Origin: Sphingobacterium sp. JB170
Lineage (GTDB): Bacteria > Bacteroidota > Bacteroidia > Sphingobacteriales > Sphingobacteriaceae
Assembly (NCBI RefSeq): GCF_900163865.1
Contig: NZ_FUKU01000036.1
Location: 1-64,000, forward strand
Length of the DNA stretch: 64,000 nt
Direction of reading: 5' to 3'
Within the stretch, counting starts at the first letter, position 1; each line of letters starts with the position of its first letter. Below are positions 1-7,680 of the stretch, in pieces. The notes under the pieces were generated by a model. That model was given only the letters and a program-made list of their open reading frames with translations. It did not search any database and was not told the origin of the DNA. Both the position numbers and the translations under genes were made by a program.

Positions 1-32
1 TGCCGTAACAGGTGGGAGAGTAGGTCGGTGCC
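1..32 (+). rRNA. rrf: 5S ribosomal RNA, 3' end only
   Basis: The first 32 bases match the conserved 3' end of bacterial 5S rRNA, including the GGTGGGAGAGTAGGTCG segment. A strong Rho-independent terminator follows at once. Only the tail is inside the window; the rest of the rRNA operon should lie to the left. The exact 3' end is approximate. Confidence 0.85.
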
Positions 33-46
33 TAATTTTATAGAAT

Positions 47-76
47 GCCCCTTCAATAATTGAAGGGGCTTTTTTT
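47..76 (+). terminator. rRNA operon terminator
   Basis: A perfect 10-bp stem (47-56 with 60-69, GCCCCTTCAA/TTGAAGGGGC) with a 3-nt loop is followed by seven T residues. It sits 15 bases after the 5S rRNA end and should end the rRNA operon transcript. Confidence 0.9.
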
Positions 77-196
77 ATGCCCTCTTTTTTTGGAAGGAAG
101 GGGTTTTCCCACTTTCCAATGAGCTGGTTGTATCAGGCAGCGGTAAAAAGCGTATTCAATTTACCACTGATTCTTATTGATGCTTTTCCTACCTTC

Positions 197-577
197 TTAT
201 TCGTCGTAGAAATCGATTAGTGACGCCATATACGTGTCGTTCCAGCCATCAACCATATCTTCGTATTCTTCGTCGGGAATATTGGTATGCTGAAGCTCTA
301 ACGACGTGCCTCTTTTATGCTCGTGGAGTTTGATCGTCACAATGGATTTATCTTCTTGATCGCCAAAATACCATTGTTGTTCAATTTTTTGATAAGGTTG
401 TAGCGTTATAAACTGACCTGTAATTGCTCCGTCCCACATAGAAAATGCTCCGCCCTCGGTTGGATCAATTGATACAAGGTCTCCTGTCCATAATTGGATC
501 GTGGTTTCGGTTGTCAGTGCCTTAAAGATTTCTTCGGGCGTAGCGGAAATGATATAGTATTTTTTGAAGGCTTTCAT
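197..577 (-). CDS. START-like / SRPBCC-domain protein
   Basis: A 126-residue protein made of one SRPBCC (Bet v1/START/AHSA1-like) fold. Seen in the sequence: an N-terminal strand followed by a TPEEIF helix, then WTGD and a GGAFSMWDG segment, a run of strands with QQWYFGD, and a C-terminal helix starting DMVDGWND. This order is typical of AHSA1-type domains, which bind hydrophobic ligands or act as co-chaperones. The ligand is unknown. It has no signal peptide, so it is cytosolic. It is divergent from the RsmF-like gene, with 57 bases between the two starts. Confidence 0.75.
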   Translation of the reverse strand: MKAFKKYYIISATPEEIFKALTTETTIQLWTGDLVSIDPTEGGAFSMWDGAITGQFITLQPYQKIEQQWYFGDQEDKSIVTIKLHEHKRGTSLELQHTNIPDEEYEDMVDGWNDTYMASLIDFYDE

Positions 578-634
578 TACTTTGTGTTTCGATGTCTATT
601 TTGGTAAATTTACACACATTTAAGCGATAAAACC

Positions 635-1945
635 ATGAGTAATTTTTTGCCAAATGAATTAATAGAAAAATTAAAGTTACACAAAGGGTTCGATGTTGAA
701 GCATGGAAAGAAGTTCATCGTACCGGGGATTGCGCTGCTTCCATTAGGTTGAACCCCAAAAAGCTTAAATCTGTATCTTTTTCGGGTACTTTTGCTGTTC
801 CATGGTGCGATCAAGGCTATTATTTAGCCGAATTCCCCTTCCTTGAAGACCCGCTGTATTGGGCTGGAGGCTACCGGCTGCAGGAAGCATCGAGTATGTT
901 TGTAGCCCACATCGTTCAAACAATAGGCCTGCGGGAATGCGCTGTGCGCGCTTTAGATATATGTGCCGGCCATGGAATAATGACGAGTTTACTTAGTAGC
1001 TACCTGCACCCGGACTCTTTGTTGATAAGCAATCAATCCGATGTTACGCAGAGCGGAATACTGAAAGACGGGCTTGTACGTTGGGGAGATCCCATTGGTG
1101 TAATGACAAGCAATGACCCGTCTGCATTCGGACGACTTCCCGGTTTTTTTGATTTGATGATGGTAGATGCCCCTAGTTCGGGTATTGGCAGATTAGGTAG
1201 AGATGATGTCGAGAGTCATGACTGGGTAGCTGCTAATGTAGTGTATTATAGTGAACAGCAGAAGCGATTATTAGCCCAATCGGTGGCGACCTTAAAGGAA
1301 GGGGGATATTTGATTTATTCTACTTATTCGTATTTTGAACAAGAGAATGAAGATATACTTGATTGGTTGATTAGTGAACACGGTTTTGAAACTGTTCAAA
1401 TTGAAATACCGACATCTTGGGGTATCGTAGAGACTATATCAGATGCTCAGAATGCTTTCGGATATAGATTCTATCCCCATATGATAAAGGGCGATGGGCT
1501 TTTTATTGGCGTCCTGCGTCGATGTACACCGCAGGATACTTTTGATCGGCCCAAATTAAATAAGGAAGAGTCTTTCCTTTCATACGATGCGCTTTCGGAA
1601 TGGGTCATGGGGCCGGATGCGCTTACGAGCTTCCTTGATAATGATTATATACATGTGTTTCCCAAAATGTATACTGATGATGTGAAATGGATGGGAAGAG
1701 TATTGGATATTCGGCAAGCTGGAACCATTATCGGCCGCTGGATTGGAGACGAACTTCTCCCTTCTAACGATCTCGCACTGAGCACTTATTTGAGTGAGGG
1801 CGTTGATACAGTTGAATTGTCTCCCGATTCGGCGCTTAAGTTGTTATTAAGAGCCGGAATAGGTACAAAAGAAAATCGGGGGAGCACTAATCGTTGGTGT
1901 GTTGTCCAATATAAAGGCGTGAACATTAGCTGGATTAAGGAGTGA
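635..1945 (+). CDS. RsmF-like RNA m5C methyltransferase homologue lacking both conserved cysteines
   Basis: A 436-residue member of the NOL1/NOP2/Sun (RsmB/RsmF) family. The N-terminal part keeps the typical ...DPLYWAGGYRLQEASSM segment. The Rossmann domain follows, with motif I near residue 107, motif IV near 178 (VDAP) and motif VI near 229. The C-terminal third resembles the RsmF extension. Active members have a Cys in motif IV (PCSG) and the nucleophilic Cys in motif VI (STCT). Here residue 181 is Ser (codon AGT, 1175-1177) and residue 231 is Tyr (codon TAT, 1325-1327). Motif I is also altered (CAGHGIM in place of CAAPGGK). By family knowledge it should not methylate by the usual mechanism; it may be an RNA-binding relic or have a changed role. 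The frame is intact throughout, so it is not an obvious pseudogene. Confidence 0.8.
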   Translation: MSNFLPNELIEKLKLHKGFDVEAWKEVHRTGDCAASIRLNPKKLKSVSFSGTFAVPWCDQGYYLAEFPFLEDPLYWAGGYRLQEASSMFVAHIVQTIGLRECAVRALDICAGHGIMTSLLSSYLHPDSLLISNQSDVTQSGILKDGLVRWGDPIGVMTSNDPSAFGRLPGFFDLMMVDAPSSGIGRLGRDDVESHDWVAANVVYYSEQQKRLLAQSVATLKEGGYLIYSTYSYFEQENEDILDWLISEHGFETVQIEIPTSWGIVETISDAQNAFGYRFYPHMIKGDGLFIGVLRRCTPQDTFDRPKLNKEESFLSYDALSEWVMGPDALTSFLDNDYIHVFPKMYTDDVKWMGRVLDIRQAGTIIGRWIGDELLPSNDLALSTYLSEGVDTVELSPDSALKLLLRAGIGTKENRGSTNRWCVVQYKGVNISWIKE

Positions 1946-1972
1946 GTGGACGGTATAATGCCGAAGCAGGGA

Positions 1973-3187
1973 TTATAATGAGGTTATAATTTCCTGATGT
2001 TTGATAATGACTGCAGCAATATCTGCGGCAACTTCTTTCTTCGATTTTAATTCGTAGTGCTGAACTTGTCCGTCGTTAGCGATTATCGTCACTTTATTCG
2101 TGTCACCCGAGAACCCCGCACCTTTATCTTGCATTGAGTTGAGTACGATGTAGTCAAGATTTTTACGTTTAAGCTTTTCTAAGGCATTAGGAAGCTCATT
2201 GTTTGTCTCCAGAGCAAACCCAACCAATGTTTGTTTACTTGCCTTACGTTCTCCGAGGAACGCTAAAATATCGATGGTTTTCTTCAACGAAATTTCGATA
2301 GAGTCGCTTTTCTTTTTAATTTTTTGCTCTTCAGGGTTCACCGGTGTATAGTCTGCAACTGCGGCACTCATAACTATGATTTCCGCCGCATCGAAATATT
2401 TATTGCAGGTATCTAACATCTGCTGCGCAGTAGTGACGTCTTTGCGGACAACGCCCGGAGGTGTGTCTAGACTGGTTGGTCCTGAAACGAGAGTAACTTC
2501 TGCCCCTAACCTATGTAGTATTTCGGCGATAGCGAATCCCATTTTTCCGCTTGAATGATTTCCTATAAAACGCACAGGATCTATAGGTTCATGCGTTGGT
2601 CCCGCTGACACTAGTGCCTTTTTTCCCTGAAGGACCCTGTTATCGGTGAAGAAATCACGTATGGATTGTAAAATTTCGTCTGGTTCTGCCAGACGCCCCT
2701 GACCGTTTAGGCCACTTGCGAGTTCGCCTGAATTGGGGGCTATCATAGTGTTTCCGTATCCCTGCAAGATAGAAATGTTATGTTGTGTAGAGGGATGTTT
2801 CCACATATCCAAGTCCATTGCAGGAGCGAAATATACAGGACATTTTGCAGAAAGGTACGTTGCTAGCAATAAGTTGTCGCAACCTCCGCTAGCCATTTTA
2901 CTTAATGTGTTTGCTGTCGCTGGAGCAATTAGCATAAGGTCCGCTTTGAGCCCTAGTTCTACATGGTTGTTCCACAGCCCATTGGAGTGTTCAAAATAAT
3001 CGGATAGAACGGGGTTTTTCGATAGCGTTGCTATGGTAAGCGGGGTGACAAAATCTTTTGCATCGGGAGACATAATTACCTGGACACTCGCTTCTGCTTT
3101 TACAAGTAAACGAATAAGAGATGTGATTTTATATGCGGCAATACTGCCACATATACCAATCACAATATGTTTTCCCTGAATAGACAT
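1973..3187 (-). CDS. coaBC: bifunctional phosphopantothenoylcysteine decarboxylase / phosphopantothenate-cysteine ligase
   Basis: A 404-residue bifunctional enzyme of coenzyme A synthesis: it joins cysteine to 4'-phosphopantothenate and decarboxylates the product to 4'-phosphopantetheine. The N-terminal half is the flavin-dependent CoaC domain (GSIAAYK near the start, NHVELG with the catalytic His around residue 75, a PAMD substrate motif and ASGGCDNLL). The C-terminal half is the CoaB ligase (SAGPTHEPIDPVRFI, NHSSGKMG, AAVADYTP and KIKK). The frame is open up to 3241, but the start at 3187 (MSIQGKHIVIG) fits the family and places it 10 bases after the rpoZ stop instead of overlapping it. Last gene of the bamD-rpoZ-coaBC operon. 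Confidence 0.93.
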   Translation of the reverse strand: MSIQGKHIVIGICGSIAAYKITSLIRLLVKAEASVQVIMSPDAKDFVTPLTIATLSKNPVLSDYFEHSNGLWNNHVELGLKADLMLIAPATANTLSKMASGGCDNLLLATYLSAKCPVYFAPAMDLDMWKHPSTQHNISILQGYGNTMIAPNSGELASGLNGQGRLAEPDEILQSIRDFFTDNRVLQGKKALVSAGPTHEPIDPVRFIGNHSSGKMGFAIAEILHRLGAEVTLVSGPTSLDTPPGVVRKDVTTAQQMLDTCNKYFDAAEIIVMSAAVADYTPVNPEEQKIKKKSDSIEISLKKTIDILAFLGERKASKQTLVGFALETNNELPNALEKLKRKNLDYIVLNSMQDKGAGFSGDTNKVTIIANDGQVQHYELKSKKEVAADIAAVIIKHQEIITSL

Positions 3188-3197
3188 CAGTAATGGA

Positions 3198-3527
3198 CTA
3201 GTCCTGTTCTTTTGAAGGATTTCTGTAGTAAATTTTGTCATTTAAGAACTCATCGATCGCTACCAAACTAGATTTGGGCATGCGCTCGTAGTGTTTGGAG
3301 ATCTCAATCTGTTCGCGGTTCTCGAATACTTCTTCCAAGTTATCGTTGTTTGTCGCGAACTCTGCCAATTTACCATTCAATTCTTCTTTTACATCAACAG
3401 CAATTTGATTTGCACGTTTTCCTATTACCACGATTGATTCGTAGATGTTATCCGTGCCTTTATCCAACTCTCTTAAATCACGAGTGATAGTGGAGTTTGG
3501 AATAGAAGTGTTTTTGTTTTGACTCAT
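3198..3527 (-). CDS. rpoZ: DNA-directed RNA polymerase omega subunit (Bacteroidota type)
   Basis: A 109-residue omega subunit, which helps fold and assemble the beta' subunit of RNA polymerase. The Bacteroidota form is recognised by the order NIYESIVVIGKRANQI (helix), an acidic middle and the ENREQIEISKHYE segment. It lies between bamD and coaBC, the usual position in this phylum, 30 bases after bamD, and is presumably co-transcribed from the bamD promoter. Confidence 0.85.
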   Translation of the reverse strand: MSQNKNTSIPNSTITRDLRELDKGTDNIYESIVVIGKRANQIAVDVKEELNGKLAEFATNNDNLEEVFENREQIEISKHYERMPKSSLVAIDEFLNDKIYYRNPSKEQD

Positions 3528-3557
3528 TGTATGTAGTATTATGAATTTTCTAATTTA

Positions 3558-4481
3558 TTATTCTAGTTCTTTAGCGGCCTTATTTGCTTCAGCCTCTTCT
3601 TTGGTAATGCCCATCTCTTCAAGCTGCTGCTGACGTAATCTAGTGGCTTCGTCCATGCGTTGGACAACGTATTGGATTCGTTTTTCCGCATTCGTGCGGA
3701 TATCGTCCGCTTCGTTGCGATATTTACTTTCTGGATAAGTCTCAATGAATGACGTATAGTAATCGATGGCTTCATTATAACGCGCTTCTTGGCGATATGT
3801 CATGCTGTTGGCTGCAAATAAGTATTGTGATTTTACAATCAAAAATTCAGCCTCTTCTGCATATTTGGTATCGGGATAGTCTCGGAGCATACTTTCAAAA
3901 GCTATCACCGCGGCACGATAGTCGTCCGGTTGACCCATGTTGAAATACAACTTCGCGTTGGCATATGCTTTTGTTTCTAGTTTGTCCCGTAGAGTCTGTA
4001 TTAATTCGCTTGCTTCTGTCGCTTTTTCTCCTTCAGGATAAAGGTTTATGAAGAGTTGAAGCTCGTCAATCGCTTTACGCGTATTCTCTTGATCTAAGGT
4101 CGAACGAGGCGAATCCAGGTAAAAGCAATACGCGGACATGAAACGACATTCTTCAGCACGCGGGCTATTCGGGTATGTTGTAGCAAAGTTTTTAAAGCTA
4201 TAGCGCGCTGATGTATAGTCACGTAAGCGGTAGCTGGTATAAGCTGTATAATAATACAAATCCTCTGCTTCAGCCTGTCCACGATACTTGGTCATTAGAT
4301 CATCGAATAGCGTTATGGCTTTCGTGTATTTCTTTTTTTCGTAGAATTTAACAGCCTCTTGGTATTTCATTGCAATGTTGTTGCTGGCGCGAATTTTTTC
4401 AAACTTGCTTTTGCAACTACTCACTAGCATTACACACACCAATCCGGCGAATAAAGATACAATACGTCTATTTAAAAACAT
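3558..4481 (-). CDS. bamD: outer membrane assembly lipoprotein BamD
   Basis: A 307-residue lipoprotein of the BAM complex, which inserts beta-barrel proteins into the outer membrane. The N-terminus is a lipoprotein signal peptide with lipobox VSSC. Several TPR-like helix pairs follow, with repeated YP.S..AEE segments at about residues 100, 140, 200 and 250. The C-terminus is a charged helix. The frame opens with a TTG at 4499, but the ATG at 4481 is preferred: it begins the signal peptide, and the -7 promoter box at 4486-4493 lies inside the longer version. First gene of the bamD-rpoZ-coaBC operon. Confidence 0.9.
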   Translation of the reverse strand: MFLNRRIVSLFAGLVCVMLVSSCKSKFEKIRASNNIAMKYQEAVKFYEKKKYTKAITLFDDLMTKYRGQAEAEDLYYYTAYTSYRLRDYTSARYSFKNFATTYPNSPRAEECRFMSAYCFYLDSPRSTLDQENTRKAIDELQLFINLYPEGEKATEASELIQTLRDKLETKAYANAKLYFNMGQPDDYRAAVIAFESMLRDYPDTKYAEEAEFLIVKSQYLFAANSMTYRQEARYNEAIDYYTSFIETYPESKYRNEADDIRTNAEKRIQYVVQRMDEATRLRQQQLEEMGITKEEAEANKAAKELE

Positions 4482-4485
4482 TTTA

Positions 4486-4493
4486 CAAAGATA
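4486..4493 (-). promoter_or_regulatory. -7 promoter element of bamD
   Basis: Read on the minus strand the bases are TATCTTTG, a perfect match to the Bacteroidota -7 consensus TAnnTTTG. Exactly 4 nt separate it from the bamD ATG, so the transcript should begin at or next to the start codon. Confidence 0.7.
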
Positions 4494-4675
4494 CGTCAAA
4501 AACTATTAAGTTTCAATTTAATTTTAGGACAGCAATATACCTCAAAAAGTGACCTGAACCTACTTAAATAAAGCGTTTTAACATTCTTTAACCCGTGATA
4601 AATGATCTGATGTCAACAAAGTGTTGAATTATAGCCGATAGTTTATGTCTATCACTTTATATTTGAGAAATTGCC

Positions 4676-4683
4676 TATCTTTG
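4676..4683 (+). promoter_or_regulatory. -7 promoter element of the NifU-like gene
   Basis: TATCTTTG, a perfect TAnnTTTG match, lies 25 nt before the ATG at 4709. No clear -33 TTTG was found at the usual distance. Confidence 0.65.
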
Positions 4684-4708
4684 AAACTAACATATAGTAC
4701 AGAAGAAA

Positions 4709-4984
4709 ATGACATTACTAGAGCGAGTAGAACAAGCATTGGACTCCATCCGTCCCTATTTAGAAACAGACGGTGGAAACGTGAGTATTGAAGAGATTAC
4801 TCCTGAGAATGTGGTGAAATTAAAATTGTTGGGAACCTGTGCGAGTTGTTCGATGAGTATTATGACTTTCAAAGCTGGATTAGAACAGGCAATTCGTAAA
4901 GCTGTTCCTGAAATTACAGGTGTGGAAGCATTAAACCTTACGGATTTGAACGATCCAAACGCAATTACTCCGTCACAAAATTAA
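4709..4984 (+). CDS. NifU C-terminal-domain iron-sulfur scaffold protein
   Basis: A 91-residue protein consisting of one NifU C-terminal (Nfu) domain. The ETDGGNV segment near residue 20 and the CASC motif (CxxC, about residue 46) are the hallmarks; the two cysteines bridge a [4Fe-4S] cluster between two monomers. Proteins of this type carry Fe-S clusters to apo-enzymes in the cytosol. It is a single-gene unit with its own promoter; the other SUF/ISC genes are not in the window. Confidence 0.88.
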   Translation: MTLLERVEQALDSIRPYLETDGGNVSIEEITPENVVKLKLLGTCASCSMSIMTFKAGLEQAIRKAVPEITGVEALNLTDLNDPNAITPSQN

Positions 4985-5027
4985 AATGGTTAACACAATT
5001 TAACAGCCTTCGTTACTGAAGTTTGGC

Positions 5028-5035
5028 TAAATTTG
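5028..5035 (+). promoter_or_regulatory. -7 promoter element 4 nt before the gene at 5040
   Basis: TAAATTTG matches TAnnTTTG exactly and is followed by ACAC and then the ATG at 5040. As for bamD, the spacing predicts a leaderless transcript. Confidence 0.6.
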
Positions 5036-5039
5036 ACAC

Positions 5040-5693
5040 ATGGTGACAAGAATTTACCATTTCCTAGGATTAACAGTTTTGTTCAGCCTACTGCTGGCGA
5101 CCCTTTCTGCCCAAGAAAAAAAAATTGTGCAGTTTAGTGGTCTGATCAGCTCGGTAGGGGGTGAACTTCCTGTGCCTTTTGTTACCGTCACAAATAAGAG
5201 TTATGACAATCAGGCGCATGCGGCCGATAATGAAGGTTATTTTTCGTTTGTTGCCCACGTGGGTGATACGATTGCGTTTTCTTCTGTTGGATTTGAACCT
5301 ACGTCAATGGTTGTCCCCAATACGAATTCTGACAAGTATACAGCGCTGGTTTCTATGAAAAGTATGGTTATTGAATTACCTGCGGTGACGCCTTTCCCTT
5401 GGGCTAGTATAGAAGAATTTAATAGGGCATTTTTAGCTTTGGATGTTAGTAATGACGATGCTTCGCGGATTCGTCGAAGCTTATCACCGGAGGCGTTGGC
5501 TGCTTTGTCACGAGTCGTGCCCCGTAGTGCGGATGAAATACAGACCTACAACTCGATGCAGCGTCATATCAATATGACAAATAAGAATATTAACCAACGC
5601 TTCGCAAACCCTCTTTTCAGTCCGATTGCCTGGGGATCTTTTATTAACTCGATTGTTAAAGGAGACTATAGCCGAAAACGACTGAAATATTAG
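5040..5693 (+). CDS. secreted carboxypeptidase-like regulatory-domain protein of unknown function
   Basis: A 217-residue exported protein. A signal peptide (about residues 1-24, ending LSAQ) precedes a carboxypeptidase D-like regulatory beta-sandwich (about 30-110) with a DNEGYFSF turn and IAFSSVGFE segment, the same fold as at the N-terminus of SusC-type receptors. The second half is helical and polar, with no recognised domain. There is no barrel, so this is a free-standing copy of the domain. It may be periplasmic or at the inner face of the outer membrane; the function is unknown. It converges tail to tail with the permease gene, whose stop begins at the next base. Confidence 0.7.
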   Translation: MVTRIYHFLGLTVLFSLLLATLSAQEKKIVQFSGLISSVGGELPVPFVTVTNKSYDNQAHAADNEGYFSFVAHVGDTIAFSSVGFEPTSMVVPNTNSDKYTALVSMKSMVIELPAVTPFPWASIEEFNRAFLALDVSNDDASRIRRSLSPEALAALSRVVPRSADEIQTYNSMQRHINMTNKNINQRFANPLFSPIAWGSFINSIVKGDYSRKRLKY

Positions 5694-6932
5694 CTACTCG
5701 GCGGTGCGAATAGAGTTGTTTTTGATTTCTCGTACGCTCAGATGTGCCGCAATATAAGAAACCCCGACCGCTACAATCATTACCGTTATAAATACAAGTA
5801 TGAAATCCATAGTTCGGATATCCACAGGGTAGATATCCATGACGGACCCAGCCCCCTCGCCCGTTCTTATAAACCCATATTTTTCTTGTCCTAGGCAGAA
5901 GGCGAGTCCCAATCCGATACCAATTATTCCACCTATAAATGCAATCATAACCCCTTCGTAGAAAAAGATACGCTGGATGAGCGAATTGTCCGCACCAAGG
6001 CTTCGAAGGACAGCCATGTCTTGCTTTTTATCGATTACAAGCATCGTTAACGACCCTATGATATTGAATATGGCGATTATCCCGATAATCGTTAATATAA
6101 AAAAAACGATCCATTTTTCCGAGCGAATTGTTTTATATAGTAAGGGGTTCTGCTGTTCTCTATTTTTAACGATAAATGAGTCTCCCAATGCCTCTTGTAT
6201 TTGTGACTGAAGCCCTTTTACCTTTGTTGAGTCTACAGTGAACATTTCAATAGCCGATACGTTTTGGAACTCACTGAGTAAGTCCTTGGCGAAATCTAAC
6301 GGTGTTATTACAAGGTCCGTGAATCCTTGCTGATAATGCAGGACACCAATAGGGGAGATGATTCGCGCATTGATGTCGTCCATGGGATTTACGCTTGTTC
6401 CAGACGCACCTTTTCGTGGAGAGAACAGTTTTATGTTATTATCTGATCCATCCATCCGTACACGGAGATTTGCCTGAACCTGCGCCCCAATAAGAGCATA
6501 GTTGACGCCATCTTGTTTTATCAGAAAACTCCCTGCATAAAGCATGTCACTATGATCAGTTTGAAGGAGGCTCTTCGGCTCCAATCCTTTTATCTGTGCG
6601 ATAAATTGTTGGTCGTTGTATTCGATAAGTACCTTATCTTCTAGAACCTCAGTGTAGCTTTTAATGGCTGGGTTGTTCCGTAGCTTTAATAGAGTGTCTG
6701 TATTGGGATCGAAGGTCTTTCCTTTTGTGGGCTCAATGCGTAATTCCGGTGCAAATTCAGAATACAAGGATAGAATAAGGTTTTCCATACCATTATAGAA
6801 CGATAACACTATTACTAAGGCGGCACTACTCACCAAGACGCCAATTACGCTAATGGCTGAGATAACGTTTATGGCATTAATGGATTTTTTGGCAAACAGG
6901 TATCGCTTAGCGAAAAATAGTGGTAGTCTCAT
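5694..6932 (-). CDS. FtsX/LolC-E-type ABC transporter permease
   Basis: A 412-residue inner-membrane permease of the FtsX/MacB/LolCE family. One membrane segment lies near residues 20-45, followed by a large periplasmic domain (about 50-265), then three membrane segments in the C-terminal FtsX domain (around 270-295, 325-350 and 370-395). The start FAKRYLFAKKSINAINVIS is typical of Bacteroidota LolC/E homologues, which release lipoproteins from the inner membrane with LolD. No ATPase gene is adjacent, so the partner must be elsewhere. It starts 3 bases after the MBL hydrolase stop; the two are probably co-transcribed. Confidence 0.85.
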   Translation of the reverse strand: MRLPLFFAKRYLFAKKSINAINVISAISVIGVLVSSAALVIVLSFYNGMENLILSLYSEFAPELRIEPTKGKTFDPNTDTLLKLRNNPAIKSYTEVLEDKVLIEYNDQQFIAQIKGLEPKSLLQTDHSDMLYAGSFLIKQDGVNYALIGAQVQANLRVRMDGSDNNIKLFSPRKGASGTSVNPMDDINARIISPIGVLHYQQGFTDLVITPLDFAKDLLSEFQNVSAIEMFTVDSTKVKGLQSQIQEALGDSFIVKNREQQNPLLYKTIRSEKWIVFFILTIIGIIAIFNIIGSLTMLVIDKKQDMAVLRSLGADNSLIQRIFFYEGVMIAFIGGIIGIGLGLAFCLGQEKYGFIRTGEGAGSVMDIYPVDIRTMDFILVFITVMIVAVGVSYIAAHLSVREIKNNSIRTAE

Positions 6933-6935
6933 CGG

Positions 6936-7577
6936 TTAGGCACGAATGAATGGGTTTGTCTGCTTCTCGACGCCCACGTTTGTCGAAGGGCCGTGACCAG
7001 GATAGACAGTCGTTTCAGGATCAAGCGTGTATACCTTGGATTTTATGTTTTTTAACAGTAGCTCATGATTACCTCCGGGCAGATCGGTACGGCCGATACT
7101 TCCGCGGAAGAGTACGTCTCCGCAAATGAGAATTTTTTGATCTGCACAGTAAAACGCAATGTGAGCCGGGGAATGACCAGGAACAAATAATATTTGGAAA
7201 TCGTACGAGCCTATTTGTACACGATCGCCTTCAACTAAGAACGTTTCTGGAATCGGGGATACCTCATAGCGAAAGCCATATGCAGGCGCAATATTTTGTA
7301 CCGCAACTAATACAGGAACTTCGCCTTCGTGCATCTGTGGCAAAAGACCATATTGTTCATGAATAAAGTGGTTGCCCAGTACATGGTCCACATGGCAGTG
7401 AGTATTGTATAATGCTGTTGGGGTGAGTTGTTGCTCAGTAATATATGCTACTAATGCATTTTCTTCTTCAGCGTTGGACATCCCCGGATCAAATATAGCG
7501 CATTCGCCTTTTTCTTGATAGACAATATATGTGTTTTCCTGAAAGGCATTAAAGACAAAAGAGTGTACTTGTAACAT
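6936..7577 (-). CDS. MBL-fold hydrolase (glyoxalase II-like)
   Basis: A 213-residue metallo-beta-lactamase-fold hydrolase. Metal-ligand motifs are all present: THCHVDH near residue 60 (HxHxDH), the GHSPAH histidine near 135, the GDVLF aspartate near 153 and the PGHGPST histidine near 195. This pattern is that of glyoxalase II-like thioester hydrolases; the substrate is not certain. There is no signal peptide. A -7 box ends 4 nt before the start, and the permease gene follows by 3 bases. Confidence 0.85.
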   Translation of the reverse strand: MLQVHSFVFNAFQENTYIVYQEKGECAIFDPGMSNAEEENALVAYITEQQLTPTALYNTHCHVDHVLGNHFIHEQYGLLPQMHEGEVPVLVAVQNIAPAYGFRYEVSPIPETFLVEGDRVQIGSYDFQILFVPGHSPAHIAFYCADQKILICGDVLFRGSIGRTDLPGGNHELLLKNIKSKVYTLDPETTVYPGHGPSTNVGVEKQTNPFIRA

Positions 7578-7581
7578 ACTT

Positions 7582-7589
7582 CAAAACTA
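7582..7589 (-). promoter_or_regulatory. -7 promoter element of the MBL hydrolase gene
   Basis: Minus-strand TAGTTTTG fits TAnnTTTG and ends 4 nt before the ATG, the same arrangement as at bamD and xseA. Confidence 0.6.
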
Positions 7590-7680
7590 CATAAAAACAA
7601 TATAATAAGACGCTACTTCCGTGTAAATGTCCCGTTGATAAGAACATAATTTAATATATGGGTTGTCTCTAAAGGAGACG

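Noticed and set aside
3188..3241. Longer CoaBC start at 3241
   Set aside because: It would overlap rpoZ by 44 bases, and the extra residues are not part of the family.
7664..7678. GTCTC/GAGAC hairpin beyond the aroE stop as a terminator
   Set aside because: Only 5 bp and no T-tract on the minus strand.
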